Under the pieces are notes generated by a model. The model was not told where the DNA came from, did not search any database, and worked only from the letters and a program-made list of their open reading frames with translations. The position numbers were made by a program, and so were the translations under genes. Of a DNA stretch of 64,000 nt, positions 15,848-24,750 are shown in pieces; position 1 is the stretch's first letter; each line of letters starts with the position of its first letter. Origin of the DNA: Pseudomonas sp. MWU16-30317 (lineage in GTDB: Bacteria > Pseudomonadota > Gammaproteobacteria > Pseudomonadales > Pseudomonadaceae); NCBI RefSeq assembly GCF_020515695.1, contig NZ_JAIWJA010000001.1:124001-188000 (forward strand), in the 5' to 3' direction.

Positions 15848-17227
15848 TTACACCAACAGCAGTAACGCTGCACCATAGGCAAACGCCGCCACCAGAAAAG
15901 TCACGAAGGTGAAGCCCAGCACCCGCTGCACGCCGACCCCGGCCATGGCGACCACCGGCGCGGCCCAGAACGGCTGCATCATGTTCGACACCTGCTCGCC
16001 CATGGCCACGGCCATGGTAGTGGCTGGCAACGAGGCGTGCAGGGTCATGGCCGCCGGGATCGCGAACGGCCCTTGCACGGCCCAGTGCCCGCCACCGCTG
16101 GGGATCAAGAAAGTCACCAGCAACGAGCACACGTAGCTCCAGAACGGCAGGGTGTGCGCGGTGGAGATCGCCACGAAGCCTTTGGCGATCACCCCCGGCA
16201 GCCCGGTGGCTTCCATCATGCCCATGATGCCGCCGTACAGCGGGTATTGCAGGAGCATCGAGCCGCTTTGCCGCGCCGCGCCCTTGACCGCGTCGGCATA
16301 GGCCAGCGGGTAGCCATGCAGCAGCACGCCAGCGGTGAACATCACGGTGATCACGCCATTGACGCCCGACAGCTGCACATGGCCGAACCACGACGCGGCG
16401 ATCACGCCGATGCCCAGCGCGCCCATGAGCAGGCTGCCCAGTGGCGAGTATTCGAGGAACTGCGCGAAGCTGCGCGGCCCTTGGGGTTTGACGCTAGGGA
16501 CAGGGTCGGGATAGCGGCTGGTGTCTAGCACCACAGCGTCTTCGTCACGCGGGCGCAGGGCGGCGAGCACGAAGGGCATGATCACCAGCAGCGCCAGGGT
16601 CGGCACCATGTTGAACGCGGTGAATACCATCTCGTTGATGCTCAGCACCTGGCCGCTGACCTTCTCCACGACGTTCATCGGGTTGCCGGGGCTGGTTTGC
16701 GCCAGCACGATGGAGCTCGACAGGCCGCCTGCCCAGACCACCCAGCCGGAGAACCCGGCCGCCACCAGCCAGGCGAAGTCGACGCGCATGCGCTTGGCGA
16801 TTTCCCGGGCGAGCAGGGCGCTGAGCACCAGACCGAAGCCCCAGTTGAAGAACGAGGTGATGGCCACACAGAGGAAGATCATCGCCCCTGCCTGTGCTGG
16901 TGTGCGTGCAAACGCAATCACCCGAGTGAAGAAGCGCTGCACCACCGGCGCATGGGCCATGGCGTTGCCCAGTACCAGCACCAGGGTGATCTGCAGGGCA
17001 AAGGTGAAGATGTTGAAGAAGCCCTTGTACCAGCCGCTGAGCAGGGCATCGAGGCTGAAGTTAGGCGCTACCATCCAGGCCACGGCGGCGACCACGAAGG
17101 TGATGAACATGGCAAGCACGAAGGGGTCGGGGATGGTCCGCTCGAACAGCGCGATGGTGCTTTCGGTAAAGCGTGTGCGCAAGGTTCGATGGCCTCCAGA
17201 GAGGCCCAAGGGGGCGGTGCTGTGCAT
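15848..17227 (-). CDS. AtoE-family short-chain fatty acid/carboxylate transporter
   Basis: This 459-residue inner-membrane protein resembles AtoE-type short-chain fatty acid carriers: FERTIPDPFVLAMFITFVVA near the N-terminus, FFNWGFGLVLSALLAREI, GLSSSIVLAQTSPGNPMN and IPSGGGHWAVQGPF, the last two being typical of the family. About twelve hydrophobic segments are present. It lies between a class III CoA-transferase gene (81 bp upstream) and an amidohydrolase gene (24 bp downstream). In E. coli AtoE works beside a CoA-transferase for acetoacetate and butyrate; here the partner transferase is a different class, so the cargo may be another short carboxylate. Confidence 0.88.
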   Translation of the reverse strand: MHSTAPLGLSGGHRTLRTRFTESTIALFERTIPDPFVLAMFITFVVAAVAWMVAPNFSLDALLSGWYKGFFNIFTFALQITLVLVLGNAMAHAPVVQRFFTRVIAFARTPAQAGAMIFLCVAITSFFNWGFGLVLSALLAREIAKRMRVDFAWLVAAGFSGWVVWAGGLSSSIVLAQTSPGNPMNVVEKVSGQVLSINEMVFTAFNMVPTLALLVIMPFVLAALRPRDEDAVVLDTSRYPDPVPSVKPQGPRSFAQFLEYSPLGSLLMGALGIGVIAASWFGHVQLSGVNGVITVMFTAGVLLHGYPLAYADAVKGAARQSGSMLLQYPLYGGIMGMMEATGLPGVIAKGFVAISTAHTLPFWSYVCSLLVTFLIPSGGGHWAVQGPFAIPAAMTLHASLPATTMAVAMGEQVSNMMQPFWAAPVVAMAGVGVQRVLGFTFVTFLVAAFAYGAALLLLV

Positions 17228-17308
17228 AGGGTTATCCCTTTTATTGTGTTTGTGAGGGCAAGCCAGGTCGCCCTGGCGGTGACAGCATTGGATCGGACGA
17301 GGGGTGAA

Positions 17309-18502
17309 TCAGAGCAGCGCGCCGTTAGCCCGCAGCACGTCGATCTGTTCGGCACTGAAGCCGTATTCGGCCATCACCCGATCCGAGTCGGCGCCGAACA
17401 CCGGCGCGGCAAACGGCTTTGGCCCAGGGGTGCGACCGAAGTCGATGGCCCGGGTGAAGCCTCGATAACGGCCCACCACCGGATGCTCGAACTCGCCGAT
17501 CAGCTCTTCGGCCAGGCACTGTGGATCGTCGAACATGTCGTCGACCCGGCGCGCGGCGGCACAGGGTACCGCCTCACCGAAGACCTGCTCCCATTCCAGG
17601 GCGCTGTGTTGCTGCAGAGCCTCGTGCAACTGCGGGACGATCACCTGATGCTGTTCAGCACGCTTGCGCACCGTGTCGAAGCGCTCGTCGGACGCAAGGT
17701 GCGCCAGGCCGGTTTTCTCGCACAGCGCCTTCCAGAAGTGCGGCGTGTTGGCCGACAGGTACAGGTGGCCTTCGCGGGTCGGATGAATACCGGTGATGCC
17801 ACCCGAGCGCATGTCGCGGTCGAGCTCGCGGGGTTCGTCGTCGGCCCACACCAGCCGCGCCGATTGCATCGCCAAGGCACTGCGCAGTAACGATACGCCG
17901 ACTTCCTGGCCCAGCCCGGTGCGCTCGCGCTCGTACAAGGCCGAGGCTACGCCGCTGGCGACCATCGCTGCCGCATAGTAATCCACCACCGAGCCGTACA
18001 GCACTTCGGGCGCGCCGCCAGGCTTGGCCTGGGCCACGCACATGCCGGTCATGGTCTGCAGTACCTGGTCGTAGCCGGCCTTGGCTTTGAGCGGGCCTTT
18101 TTCGCCATAGCCGGTGACCGCGCAATAGATCAGCCGTGGGTTGAGGGTCTGCAACTCGGCATAACCCATGCCTAGCCGCTGGGGCACGCCGGGGCGAAAA
18201 TTGTGCACCAGCACGTCGGCTTCGCGCACCAGGGTCAGCAGCGCCTGCAGACCGCCGGCGGTCTTGAGGTCAAGCGCGACGCCGTCCTTGCTGCGGTTGA
18301 CGCCCAAAAAGGCACGGCTTTCGCTGCTCAGGGTCGACGGGTATTTACGCAGATTGTCGCCACTGGGCGGCTCGACCTTGATCACCCGGGCGCCTTGGTC
18401 GGCCAGCAGCGAGCAGCCATAGGGGCCGGCGATGTAGGCGCTGAGGTCAAGAACGGTGATGCCGGCCAGAGGGCCGGATGCGGGTTGAACAGCAGAAGGC
18501 AT
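17309..18502 (-). CDS. Class III (CaiB/BaiF/formyl-CoA family) CoA-transferase
   Basis: This 397-residue enzyme starts with LAGITVLDLSAYIAGPYG, has the CoA-binding FLGVNRSKDGVALDLKT segment and the catalytic aspartate D145 in KAGYDQVLQTMTG; the C-terminal half carries GLGQEVGVSLLRSALAMQ. Class III transferases move CoA between carboxylates such as formyl/oxalate, succinyl/malate, succinyl/citramalate or carnitine. A GGAG Shine-Dalgarno precedes the ATG at 18502. On the other side of the LysR gene lies a CitE-like lyase that cleaves CoA esters of 2-hydroxy acids, making succinyl-CoA:citramalate or malate transfer the best guess (inference). Confidence 0.88.
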   Translation of the reverse strand: MPSAVQPASGPLAGITVLDLSAYIAGPYGCSLLADQGARVIKVEPPSGDNLRKYPSTLSSESRAFLGVNRSKDGVALDLKTAGGLQALLTLVREADVLVHNFRPGVPQRLGMGYAELQTLNPRLIYCAVTGYGEKGPLKAKAGYDQVLQTMTGMCVAQAKPGGAPEVLYGSVVDYYAAAMVASGVASALYERERTGLGQEVGVSLLRSALAMQSARLVWADDEPRELDRDMRSGGITGIHPTREGHLYLSANTPHFWKALCEKTGLAHLASDERFDTVRKRAEQHQVIVPQLHEALQQHSALEWEQVFGEAVPCAAARRVDDMFDDPQCLAEELIGEFEHPVVGRYRGFTRAIDFGRTPGPKPFAAPVFGADSDRVMAEYGFSAEQIDVLRANGALL

Positions 18503-18587
18503 GGAGATTCTCCGATCTTGTTATCCGCGCTTCAACGGGTGGTCGCGGCGCTACGTCGGTTCATTCTGTGAGGGGCAACAAGGAATT

Positions 18588-18599
18588 AAAAACGTTTTT
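18588..18599. promoter_or_regulatory. Perfect 12-bp A/T-rich palindrome upstream of the CoA-transferase gene
   Basis: AAAAACGTTTTT is a perfect palindrome lying 86 bp upstream of the CoA-transferase start, in the short gap after the LysR gene. It could be part of a promoter or operator; no independent support. Confidence 0.3.
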
Positions 18600-18610
18600 T
18601 AGTGGTTTGA

Positions 18611-18631
18611 GAGTCCATAAAAAATGGACTC
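18611..18631 (-). terminator. Hairpin at the end of the LysR gene
   Basis: GAGTCCAT and ATGGACTC form a perfect 8-bp stem with a five-base A/T loop, overlapping the first bases of the LysR stop codon on the minus strand. It probably separates LysR transcription from the CoA-transferase operon; an operator function is the alternative. Confidence 0.5.
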
Positions 18632-19505
18632 ATCTTGTCGTTGACTCGGCGAACAGCACCTCGCAGAACACCTCGATCAAGCGCTCCTTGGCTGAATTGC
18701 GTTTCCACACCAGCCCGATCGGGCGATGCAGGCCAGTGCCGGGCAGGGCGATCTGTGCCAGACCATCAAGCTGGCCATGCAGCGGCCGCCACTGCGGCAC
18801 CAGCGACACGCCCAGTTGCCCGCGGACCATGGCAGCAATGGCGTCCAGTGTGTCGATCTCGAAGCGTTCGCGGGGCTGGATGCCGTTCTGCAACAGGTAA
18901 CGGTCGGCCATCACCCCGCCCCAGGAACTGCGGTGATAACGAATGAACGGCTCGCTGCGCAGCACCTCATGGGCGGCCTGTTGCGCCAGTGCCTGCGGGG
19001 CCAGCACCACGAACGGTTCATTGCGCAGCGGCCGCCAGATGAACTCCTTGGGCAGGTCGAATTGCGGCAGCACCAAGAGGGCGATATCGATGTCGCCCGC
19101 CACCACCTTGCGGTACAGCTCGGTCGAGACCGCAGGCTCGACATGCGGGTGCAGGTGCTCGTAGTTGTCGATCAGATTCGCCAGCACGCCGGGCACCACA
19201 TAGGCCATGGCCGAACTGATGCAGCCAATGCGCAGCTCGCCGACCACGCTGTCCAACGCGGCGATGGCGCGCAGGTCGCGGGTGCGCTGCAGCAGGTCGG
19301 CGGCCGGACCGAGCAGCGCGGCGCCGGCGGCGGTGAGCTGCATGGTGCGTCCGGCGCGGCTGAGCAAGGTCTGCCCGACTTCGTGCTCCAGCGCCTTGAC
19401 GCGCTGGGCCACCGCGGTGGGGGTGAGGTTTAGCTTGCGCGCGGCGGCAGCGGTGGAGCCGAGCTGCGCTACGTGCAGGAAGCTGTCGAGATAGCGTGTG
19501 TCCAT
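18630..19505 (-). CDS. LysR-family transcriptional regulator
   Basis: This 291-residue regulator has an N-terminal LysR winged HTH (residues 1-60; YLDSFLHVAQLGSTAAAARKL and TPTAVAQRVKALE) and a periplasmic-binding-protein-like effector domain. The start at 19505 (MDTRYLDSF) is fixed by the homology boundary. It stands between the CoA-transferase/AtoE/amidohydrolase genes on the same strand and the divergently read lyase/2-hydroxycarboxylate transporter genes, the typical position for a LysR protein that activates a divergent catabolic promoter in response to the substrate or an intermediate. The shared control region is 19506-19698. Confidence 0.9.
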   Translation of the reverse strand: MDTRYLDSFLHVAQLGSTAAAARKLNLTPTAVAQRVKALEHEVGQTLLSRAGRTMQLTAAGAALLGPAADLLQRTRDLRAIAALDSVVGELRIGCISSAMAYVVPGVLANLIDNYEHLHPHVEPAVSTELYRKVVAGDIDIALLVLPQFDLPKEFIWRPLRNEPFVVLAPQALAQQAAHEVLRSEPFIRYHRSSWGGVMADRYLLQNGIQPRERFEIDTLDAIAAMVRGQLGVSLVPQWRPLHGQLDGLAQIALPGTGLHRPIGLVWKRNSAKERLIEVFCEVLFAESTTR

Positions 19506-19698
19506 AGTGAATAAATTCTGGATTCTGAACCTAGAGATAAGCACTTTAACTAACTTTTAACCTTTTGCACTATGGCCCCTGCCACCGGAGCCACCTCCGG
19601 GGTTTCCAATAACAATGCCGGGTATGGGAGCGCAATGCCCATCGCCAGGCGCGGTGCACGCTGGCTTCAGCCCGCACCGTCGAAAACACAGGTGCCCC

Positions 19699-20562
19699 AT
19701 GCGCAGTAAATTGTTCGTCCCGGGCTCACGCCCCGAGCTGTTCCCCAAGGCCATGGCCTCGGCCGCCGATGGCATCAGCTTCGATCTCGAAGACGCCGTG
19801 GCCGAAAGTGCCAAGGCCGATGCTCGGGCGCAACTGGCCAGCTACCTGAGCCAGCCGCCGAGTGCGAGCAAGCAACTGCTGGTACGCATCAACGCGCAAG
19901 ACTCGATCCACTACCTGGCCGACCTCGAGGCGCTGGTCGCCACTCATGTGCAGATCATCAATCTGCCCAAGGCCGAAGACCCCGAGCAGATCCTGCGCCT
20001 GGCCGACACCTTGCAGCAGCTTGAACAGCGCGCCGGGCGCCGGGTGCCGCTGACTATCCTGGCCAATATCGAATCGCCCCGTGGCCTGCGCCAGGCCGCC
20101 GCCATCGCTGCCGCGCATCCGCGGGTCATGGGCTTGCAACTGGGCTTTGCTGATCTGCTGGAACCGCTGGGTATCGATCGGCATGCGGTCAACGTCATTC
20201 AGCAGATCCAGCTCAGCGTGCGTCTGGCCGCCGGTGAGGCCGGGGTAGCTGCCTATGACGCAGCCTATGCAGCCATCAACCGCCCCGAGGGCTATCGCGA
20301 CGAAGCGGTTTACGCCCGACGCCTGGGATTTGCCGGCAAGTCGTGCATTCATCCTTCACAAATCGCCCTGGCCAATGAAGCCTTCGTGCCCAATCGAGAT
20401 GAAATCGCCAAGGCGCAGCGCATCGTTGCCGCTGCGGGTGACGCTGCGCGTGCGGGGGTGGGGGCCTACCAGGTCGATGGCCAGATGGTCGATGCGCCGT
20501 TCGTGCGCCGCGCCGAGATGCTCCTGGCCCAAGCGCGACAGGCGGGGCTGCTGACGCACTGA
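19699..20562 (+). CDS. HpcH/HpaI aldolase, CitE-like CoA ester lyase (citramalyl-/malyl-CoA lyase candidate)
   Basis: This 287-residue TIM-barrel enzyme of the citrate lyase beta / malyl-CoA lyase family begins MRSKLFVPGSRPE, has the metal-ligand region ISFDLEDAVAESAK (D29, E31, D32), LVRIN, the active-site ILANIESPRGL and GFAGKSCIHPSQI. Such lyases cleave (3S)-citryl-CoA-like, malyl-CoA or citramalyl-CoA thioesters. No other citrate lyase subunits (citD, citF) are present, so it should act on free CoA esters. It is the first gene of a plus-strand pair with the 2-hydroxycarboxylate transporter, divergent from LysR. With the class III CoA-transferase nearby, citramalyl-CoA to acetyl-CoA plus pyruvate is a likely reaction (inference). 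Confidence 0.85.
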   Translation: MRSKLFVPGSRPELFPKAMASAADGISFDLEDAVAESAKADARAQLASYLSQPPSASKQLLVRINAQDSIHYLADLEALVATHVQIINLPKAEDPEQILRLADTLQQLEQRAGRRVPLTILANIESPRGLRQAAAIAAAHPRVMGLQLGFADLLEPLGIDRHAVNVIQQIQLSVRLAAGEAGVAAYDAAYAAINRPEGYRDEAVYARRLGFAGKSCIHPSQIALANEAFVPNRDEIAKAQRIVAAAGDAARAGVGAYQVDGQMVDAPFVRRAEMLLAQARQAGLLTH

Positions 20563-20603
20563 AACGCTGCCGACACCTTCTACAACAATAAGATGAGGTT
20601 CCC

Positions 20604-21947
20604 ATGCATAACGTCGACACCCTGGCCGCCGCGCCACCGCAGGCGTCGCTGTTCGAGCGGCTGATGAATATCCGCATCAGCTTCATTCCGGTGCCGGTCT
20701 ACCTGGTGCTAGTCGCCCTGGTGGTCGGTCTGCTGATCGAGCATGAACTCAAGCCCGATCTGCCGACCATGATCGCCATCATCGGCTTGGGTGGCGCCAC
20801 CTGCGGCGAGCTCGGCAAGCGCCTGCCGTTTATCGGCAAGATCGGCGGCGCGGCCATCGTCTCGGCGTTCCTGCCCTCGTACCTGGTGAGCCTGGGCTGG
20901 GTGCCGCAAGAGATCATCGCGCCGGTGACGTCCTTTACCAAACAGAGCAACTTCATCTACCTGTTCGTCTCGGCGGTGGTGGTGGGCAGCATTTTCACCA
21001 TGGACCGCAACCTCATCGTCAAAGGCTTCGCGAAGATTTTCGTGCCGTTGCTGCTGGGTTCGGTGCTGGCCCTGATCGCCGGTGTCGCGGTTGGGCTGTT
21101 GTGTGGATTGCCGTTGCGCCAGGTATTGTTTTTCGTGATCGTGCCGGTCATGGGTGGCGGGCTCGGCGAGGGCGCGATTCCGCTATCGGTCGGCTACGGC
21201 GAAATCCTCGGCATGGACTCGGGCAAGATTCTCGCGCAGTTGCTGCCGATCATTTTGCTCGGCAACCTGTGTGCGATCCTCGCCTGCGGTGCGCTGGACC
21301 TTTTGGGCAAGCGCTATCCCTCGCTGACCGGGAACGGCCGCTTGCAGATGGCCGAGATCTCGGATGACGCGGTTGCCGACCAACCGGTGAAAATCCAGTT
21401 CGACGGCCAGACCATCAACCAAGTGATCGCCGCCGGCATGTGTGCCATCACCCTCTACCTGGCCGGTGTGCTGCTGCATGCGCTGTTCGGCCTGCCGGGG
21501 CCGGTGTGCATGTTGTTTTTGGCGGTGCTGCTGAAGCTGGCCAACGTGATTCCGGCACGGCTGGAAACCGGTGCGCGGTTGTTGTTTCAGTTCTTCACCA
21601 CGTGCGTGACCTATCCGCTGCTGTTCGCCAACTCCATTGCCGTAACGCACTGGAGCGAGCTGACGGCCGCACTGCATATCGGCAATGTGCTGACCATTGC
21701 GAGCACGGTGTTGACCTTGGTGCTGACGGGGTTGGTGGTGGCGCGGCGGTTGAACCTGTATCCGATCGATACGGCGATTGTGAATGGCTGCCACAGCGGG
21801 TTGGGCGGGACGGGGGATATCGCGATTTTGACGGCGGCGAACCGGATGCAGCTGCTGCCGTATGCGCAGATATCGACGCGGATCGGGGGGGCGATCACGG
21901 TGATGGGGGCGTTGTTGATTTTGGCGAATATGGGGCCGGTGGGGTGA
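20604..21947 (+). CDS. 2-hydroxycarboxylate transporter (2HCT; CitS/MleP/CimH family)
   Basis: This 447-residue inner-membrane carrier shows the diagnostic 2HCT loop VMGGGLGEGAIPLSVGYGE in its middle and the second GG-motif CHSGLGGTGDIAILTAANR near the C-terminus, which form the two reentrant loops of CitS-type proteins. The family carries 2-hydroxy acids such as citrate, malate, lactate and citramalate in symport with Na+ or H+, or by exchange. It is 41 bp after the CitE-like lyase gene. This pairing favours a 2-hydroxydicarboxylate that is later activated to a CoA ester. The 3' end is followed by 129 bp of spacer before the AlgE-like gene. Confidence 0.9.
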   Translation: MHNVDTLAAAPPQASLFERLMNIRISFIPVPVYLVLVALVVGLLIEHELKPDLPTMIAIIGLGGATCGELGKRLPFIGKIGGAAIVSAFLPSYLVSLGWVPQEIIAPVTSFTKQSNFIYLFVSAVVVGSIFTMDRNLIVKGFAKIFVPLLLGSVLALIAGVAVGLLCGLPLRQVLFFVIVPVMGGGLGEGAIPLSVGYGEILGMDSGKILAQLLPIILLGNLCAILACGALDLLGKRYPSLTGNGRLQMAEISDDAVADQPVKIQFDGQTINQVIAAGMCAITLYLAGVLLHALFGLPGPVCMLFLAVLLKLANVIPARLETGARLLFQFFTTCVTYPLLFANSIAVTHWSELTAALHIGNVLTIASTVLTLVLTGLVVARRLNLYPIDTAIVNGCHSGLGGTGDIAILTAANRMQLLPYAQISTRIGGAITVMGALLILANMGPVG

Positions 21948-22076
21948 GGTCGGGCAGACCGTCTATCACATCGCGGGCCCCCATCCCCAGCACACCCCAA
22001 GACTGAACTAGCCTGAATCACCCGCCCGCCGTTCGCCTCCCCCCCCATCAGAACACCGTGCGGGAAGGAGACCCGC

Positions 22077-24611
22077 ATGGCTATCTACAACGTAAAAAAC
22101 TACGGCGCCAAAGGCGACGGCAGCACCGACGACACGGCGGCCATCCAGGCGGCCATCGATGCAGCGGCGGCAGACGGTGGTGGGCAGGTGTATCTGTCCA
22201 GCGGCACCTACACGCTCAGTTCCACCGCCGCAGGCAGTGCCTTGCAGCTCAAGGACTTCACCTCGCTGACCGGCGACGGCATGGGCCAGACGGTGCTCAA
22301 GCTGGCCGACGGCTCGACCGGGGCGACCTCGGTGGTGCACGGTGACGGTGATTCCATTGGCGCGAGCAGCTTGACCATCGACGGCAATCGGGCCGGCAAC
22401 AGCGGTACGGTGCAGGGGTGGGTCAGTGGCACCAGCGACGACGTCACCCTGAGCGCCGTAGAAGTGGTCAACGCCAGTGGCGATGGTTTCGACCTGCGCA
22501 GTGTGGGTCATCAATTCAGCGTGAGCGACAGCGTTGCGCGGTTCAATGGTATCGCCGGGTTCCACGCCGACGGCCAGGCCAATAGCTACATCCATGATTC
22601 GCTGGCCCAGAGCAACGGGGACGCAGGCTTCGACCTCGGCGGCGAACTGACGGTACTCGACAGCGACGCCCTCACCAATGGCAACGACGGCTTCGTGCTG
22701 CGCGAAGGCGAGAGCAGCAGTGCCGGCACCAGCCGTATCGTGATCGATGGCGGCAGCGCCGTGGGCAACAACAGTAACGGTGTCGACGCGGTGCTGGTCC
22801 ATGGTTTTCAGATCAGCGCGATGGACCTGCACGGCAACCTCTACAACGGCATCCTCAGCGATGCCAGCAGCGACGGGGTCATCACTCAGAACCACGTGTT
22901 CGGCAACGACTACGACGAGTTTTCGTATTCCGAAATCGACATCAGCGGCTGGACCGGCAGCCCCGCCACCACGGCGAACAACGTGTCGGCGACCCACAAT
23001 GTGGTGACGGGCGGGCACAACAGCTATTACGGCATCACCGTGGGGATCGACACGGGCGACTACAACACCGTCGCCGACAACATCGTCAGCCAGACGGTCC
23101 TGCCGATCGTGGTGGTCGGCGAGCACAGCGTCAAAAGCAACAATGTCGCGTTCGTGCGCCTGTATGGCACCGATCACGCCGACGTCATGAACGGTGGTGT
23201 GGCACGCGACCAACTCGTCGCCGGTGATGGCAACGATACGCTCAATGCCGGCGCGGGCGCCGATGTGCTCGATGGCGGCGGCGGCGTGGATTTGCTGACC
23301 ACCGGTGCTGGCGCCGATGTGGTGCGCTTCGACACCCTGGCCGACAGCTACCGCGATGCGGCCCATAGCTACGCCGACCGCATCACTGACTTTGACGCCA
23401 CCAGCGATCGCCTGGACCTCTGCGCCTTGGGTTTCAGCACGTTGGGCAACGGCCATGGCGACACGCTGCTGCTGAGTTACAACGCGGCGCTGGATCGTAC
23501 CTACCTCAAGCATCTGGATGCGGACGCGGCGGGCAATCGTTTCGAGGCGGTGCTGCTCGGCGACCACCGCGACTTTACCGTGGCCAATCTGCAGCAGCTC
23601 GCTGAAGGCACGGCGGCAGCCGATTCGCTGAGCGGCTCGGCGCTCGCCGACTCCCTCTACGGCGGCGATGCACGCGACACTCTGCACGGCCTGGGCGGCG
23701 ACGACCGGTTATTCGGCGACGGCGGTGGCGACCGCCTGGAGGGTGGCGCGGGGGCCGATACTTTTGTCTATCGCGAGTTGAGCGACAGCCTGCGATCGAA
23801 CGCAGCCGGCGGTACTGCGGGGCGGGACATGGTGATGGACTTTGACGCCAGCCTGGGCGATCAGCTCGACGTTTCAGCGCTGGGCTTCACCGGTCTTGGC
23901 GACGGTCATGGGCATACGCTCAAGGTCAGCGTCAGTGCCGATGGCGAGCAGACAGTGCTCAAGTCGCTGGAGCAAAATGCCCAGGGTGAGCATTTCGAGA
24001 TACTGCTGGCGGGGGATCATCAGTTCGAGCTGTCCCAGGACAGCATTCTCTTCGCCCAGCCCTTGGGCAACACCCCCAGCGTGCTGCCGAGCTGGCTCGA
24101 TCACAACGTTTACGGCACTGGCGGCGCCGATACCCTGATTGGCGATTCGACCGACAACTGGATCCGCGGCGGTGATGGCAATGACCGGCTCAGCGGCGGC
24201 GTCGGCGACGATACGTTGGTCGGCGGTGGCGGCGCGGATGTGATGAACGGCGACACGGGCAACGATACCTTTGCCTATACGAAAGTCAGCGACAGCTTTC
24301 GCCAGGGCAGCTCGGTGTTCGCCGACACCATCAACGGCTTCTCGGCTTACAACGACCGGCTGGATTTCTCGGCCTTGGGCTATACCGGGCTGGGGGATGG
24401 GCATGGGGAGACGTTGAAATTGGTGCAGGACTCTGGCCGGACGTTTTTGCGCGATCTGGACGGGGATGCGCAGGGGCGCTTGTTCGAGGTGCGGTTGGCG
24501 GGAGATTTGAAGGCGCATCTGACGGCGGATAATTTTGTCTTTGCTGAGGCGGCGCAGGTCGAGCCGTTGCAGTTGTTGGGGGTGACGCACGGGGTTGGCG
24601 ACGTGGCGTGA
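22077..24611 (+). CDS. AlgE-like secreted mannuronan C5-epimerase homologue with altered active site
   Basis: This 844-residue protein has the AlgE architecture: a parallel beta-helix A-module (1-360; starts YNVKNYGAKGDGSTDDTAAIQ) followed by three R-modules (about 365-505, 510-660, 665-835), each with RTX calcium nonapeptides (GGDGNDRLSGG type) and a beta-roll tail with SALGF/SALGY. It has no signal peptide and should leave the cell by type I secretion, but no secretion genes are nearby. Aligned on the invariant GFD, the AlgE4 motif YGFDPHE becomes DGFDLRS (136-142): the catalytic His is R141 and the Tyr is D136, while D139 and D165 are kept. It may be inactive, or act on another polyuronate. 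Confidence 0.85.
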   Translation: MAIYNVKNYGAKGDGSTDDTAAIQAAIDAAAADGGGQVYLSSGTYTLSSTAAGSALQLKDFTSLTGDGMGQTVLKLADGSTGATSVVHGDGDSIGASSLTIDGNRAGNSGTVQGWVSGTSDDVTLSAVEVVNASGDGFDLRSVGHQFSVSDSVARFNGIAGFHADGQANSYIHDSLAQSNGDAGFDLGGELTVLDSDALTNGNDGFVLREGESSSAGTSRIVIDGGSAVGNNSNGVDAVLVHGFQISAMDLHGNLYNGILSDASSDGVITQNHVFGNDYDEFSYSEIDISGWTGSPATTANNVSATHNVVTGGHNSYYGITVGIDTGDYNTVADNIVSQTVLPIVVVGEHSVKSNNVAFVRLYGTDHADVMNGGVARDQLVAGDGNDTLNAGAGADVLDGGGGVDLLTTGAGADVVRFDTLADSYRDAAHSYADRITDFDATSDRLDLCALGFSTLGNGHGDTLLLSYNAALDRTYLKHLDADAAGNRFEAVLLGDHRDFTVANLQQLAEGTAAADSLSGSALADSLYGGDARDTLHGLGGDDRLFGDGGGDRLEGGAGADTFVYRELSDSLRSNAAGGTAGRDMVMDFDASLGDQLDVSALGFTGLGDGHGHTLKVSVSADGEQTVLKSLEQNAQGEHFEILLAGDHQFELSQDSILFAQPLGNTPSVLPSWLDHNVYGTGGADTLIGDSTDNWIRGGDGNDRLSGGVGDDTLVGGGGADVMNGDTGNDTFAYTKVSDSFRQGSSVFADTINGFSAYNDRLDFSALGYTGLGDGHGETLKLVQDSGRTFLRDLDGDAQGRLFEVRLAGDLKAHLTADNFVFAEAAQVEPLQLLGVTHGVGDVA

Positions 24612-24687
24612 ATGAGCATTTCCATTGATCGTGCTCACTGTTTTTTATCCGCAGGGCGGTGAAACGATTTCGCTGCCTTGACCTTAA

Positions 24688-24699
24688 GTTGCATACAAC
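24688..24699 (+). promoter_or_regulatory. GntR-type operator box GTTGCATACAAC
   Basis: This 12-mer differs from the perfect palindrome GTTGTATACAAC at one central base. It lies 62 bp (about six helical turns) upstream of the TTGTATACGAT box that overlaps the GntR ribosome binding region, so the pair could be occupied together by one regulator. Confidence 0.6.
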
Positions 24700-24750
24700 C
24701 TATGGTTTGATTCACGTCTAAACCAATAAAAACCGGATTTAACCGGAAGG

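Noticed and set aside
19699..20562. Citrate lyase beta subunit of a CitDEF complex
   Set aside because: No citD, citF, citC or citX is present; a stand-alone CoA ester lyase is more likely.
22008..23687. 559-codon open frame on the minus strand
   Set aside because: It is antisense to the AlgE-like gene; the Val/Ala/His-rich repetitive composition mirrors the beta-helix and RTX repeats on the other strand.
23160..24280. Regular short repeats, considered as a CRISPR-like or tandem repeat array
   Set aside because: They are RTX calcium-binding nonapeptide codons within the AlgE-like gene, not repeats with spacers.
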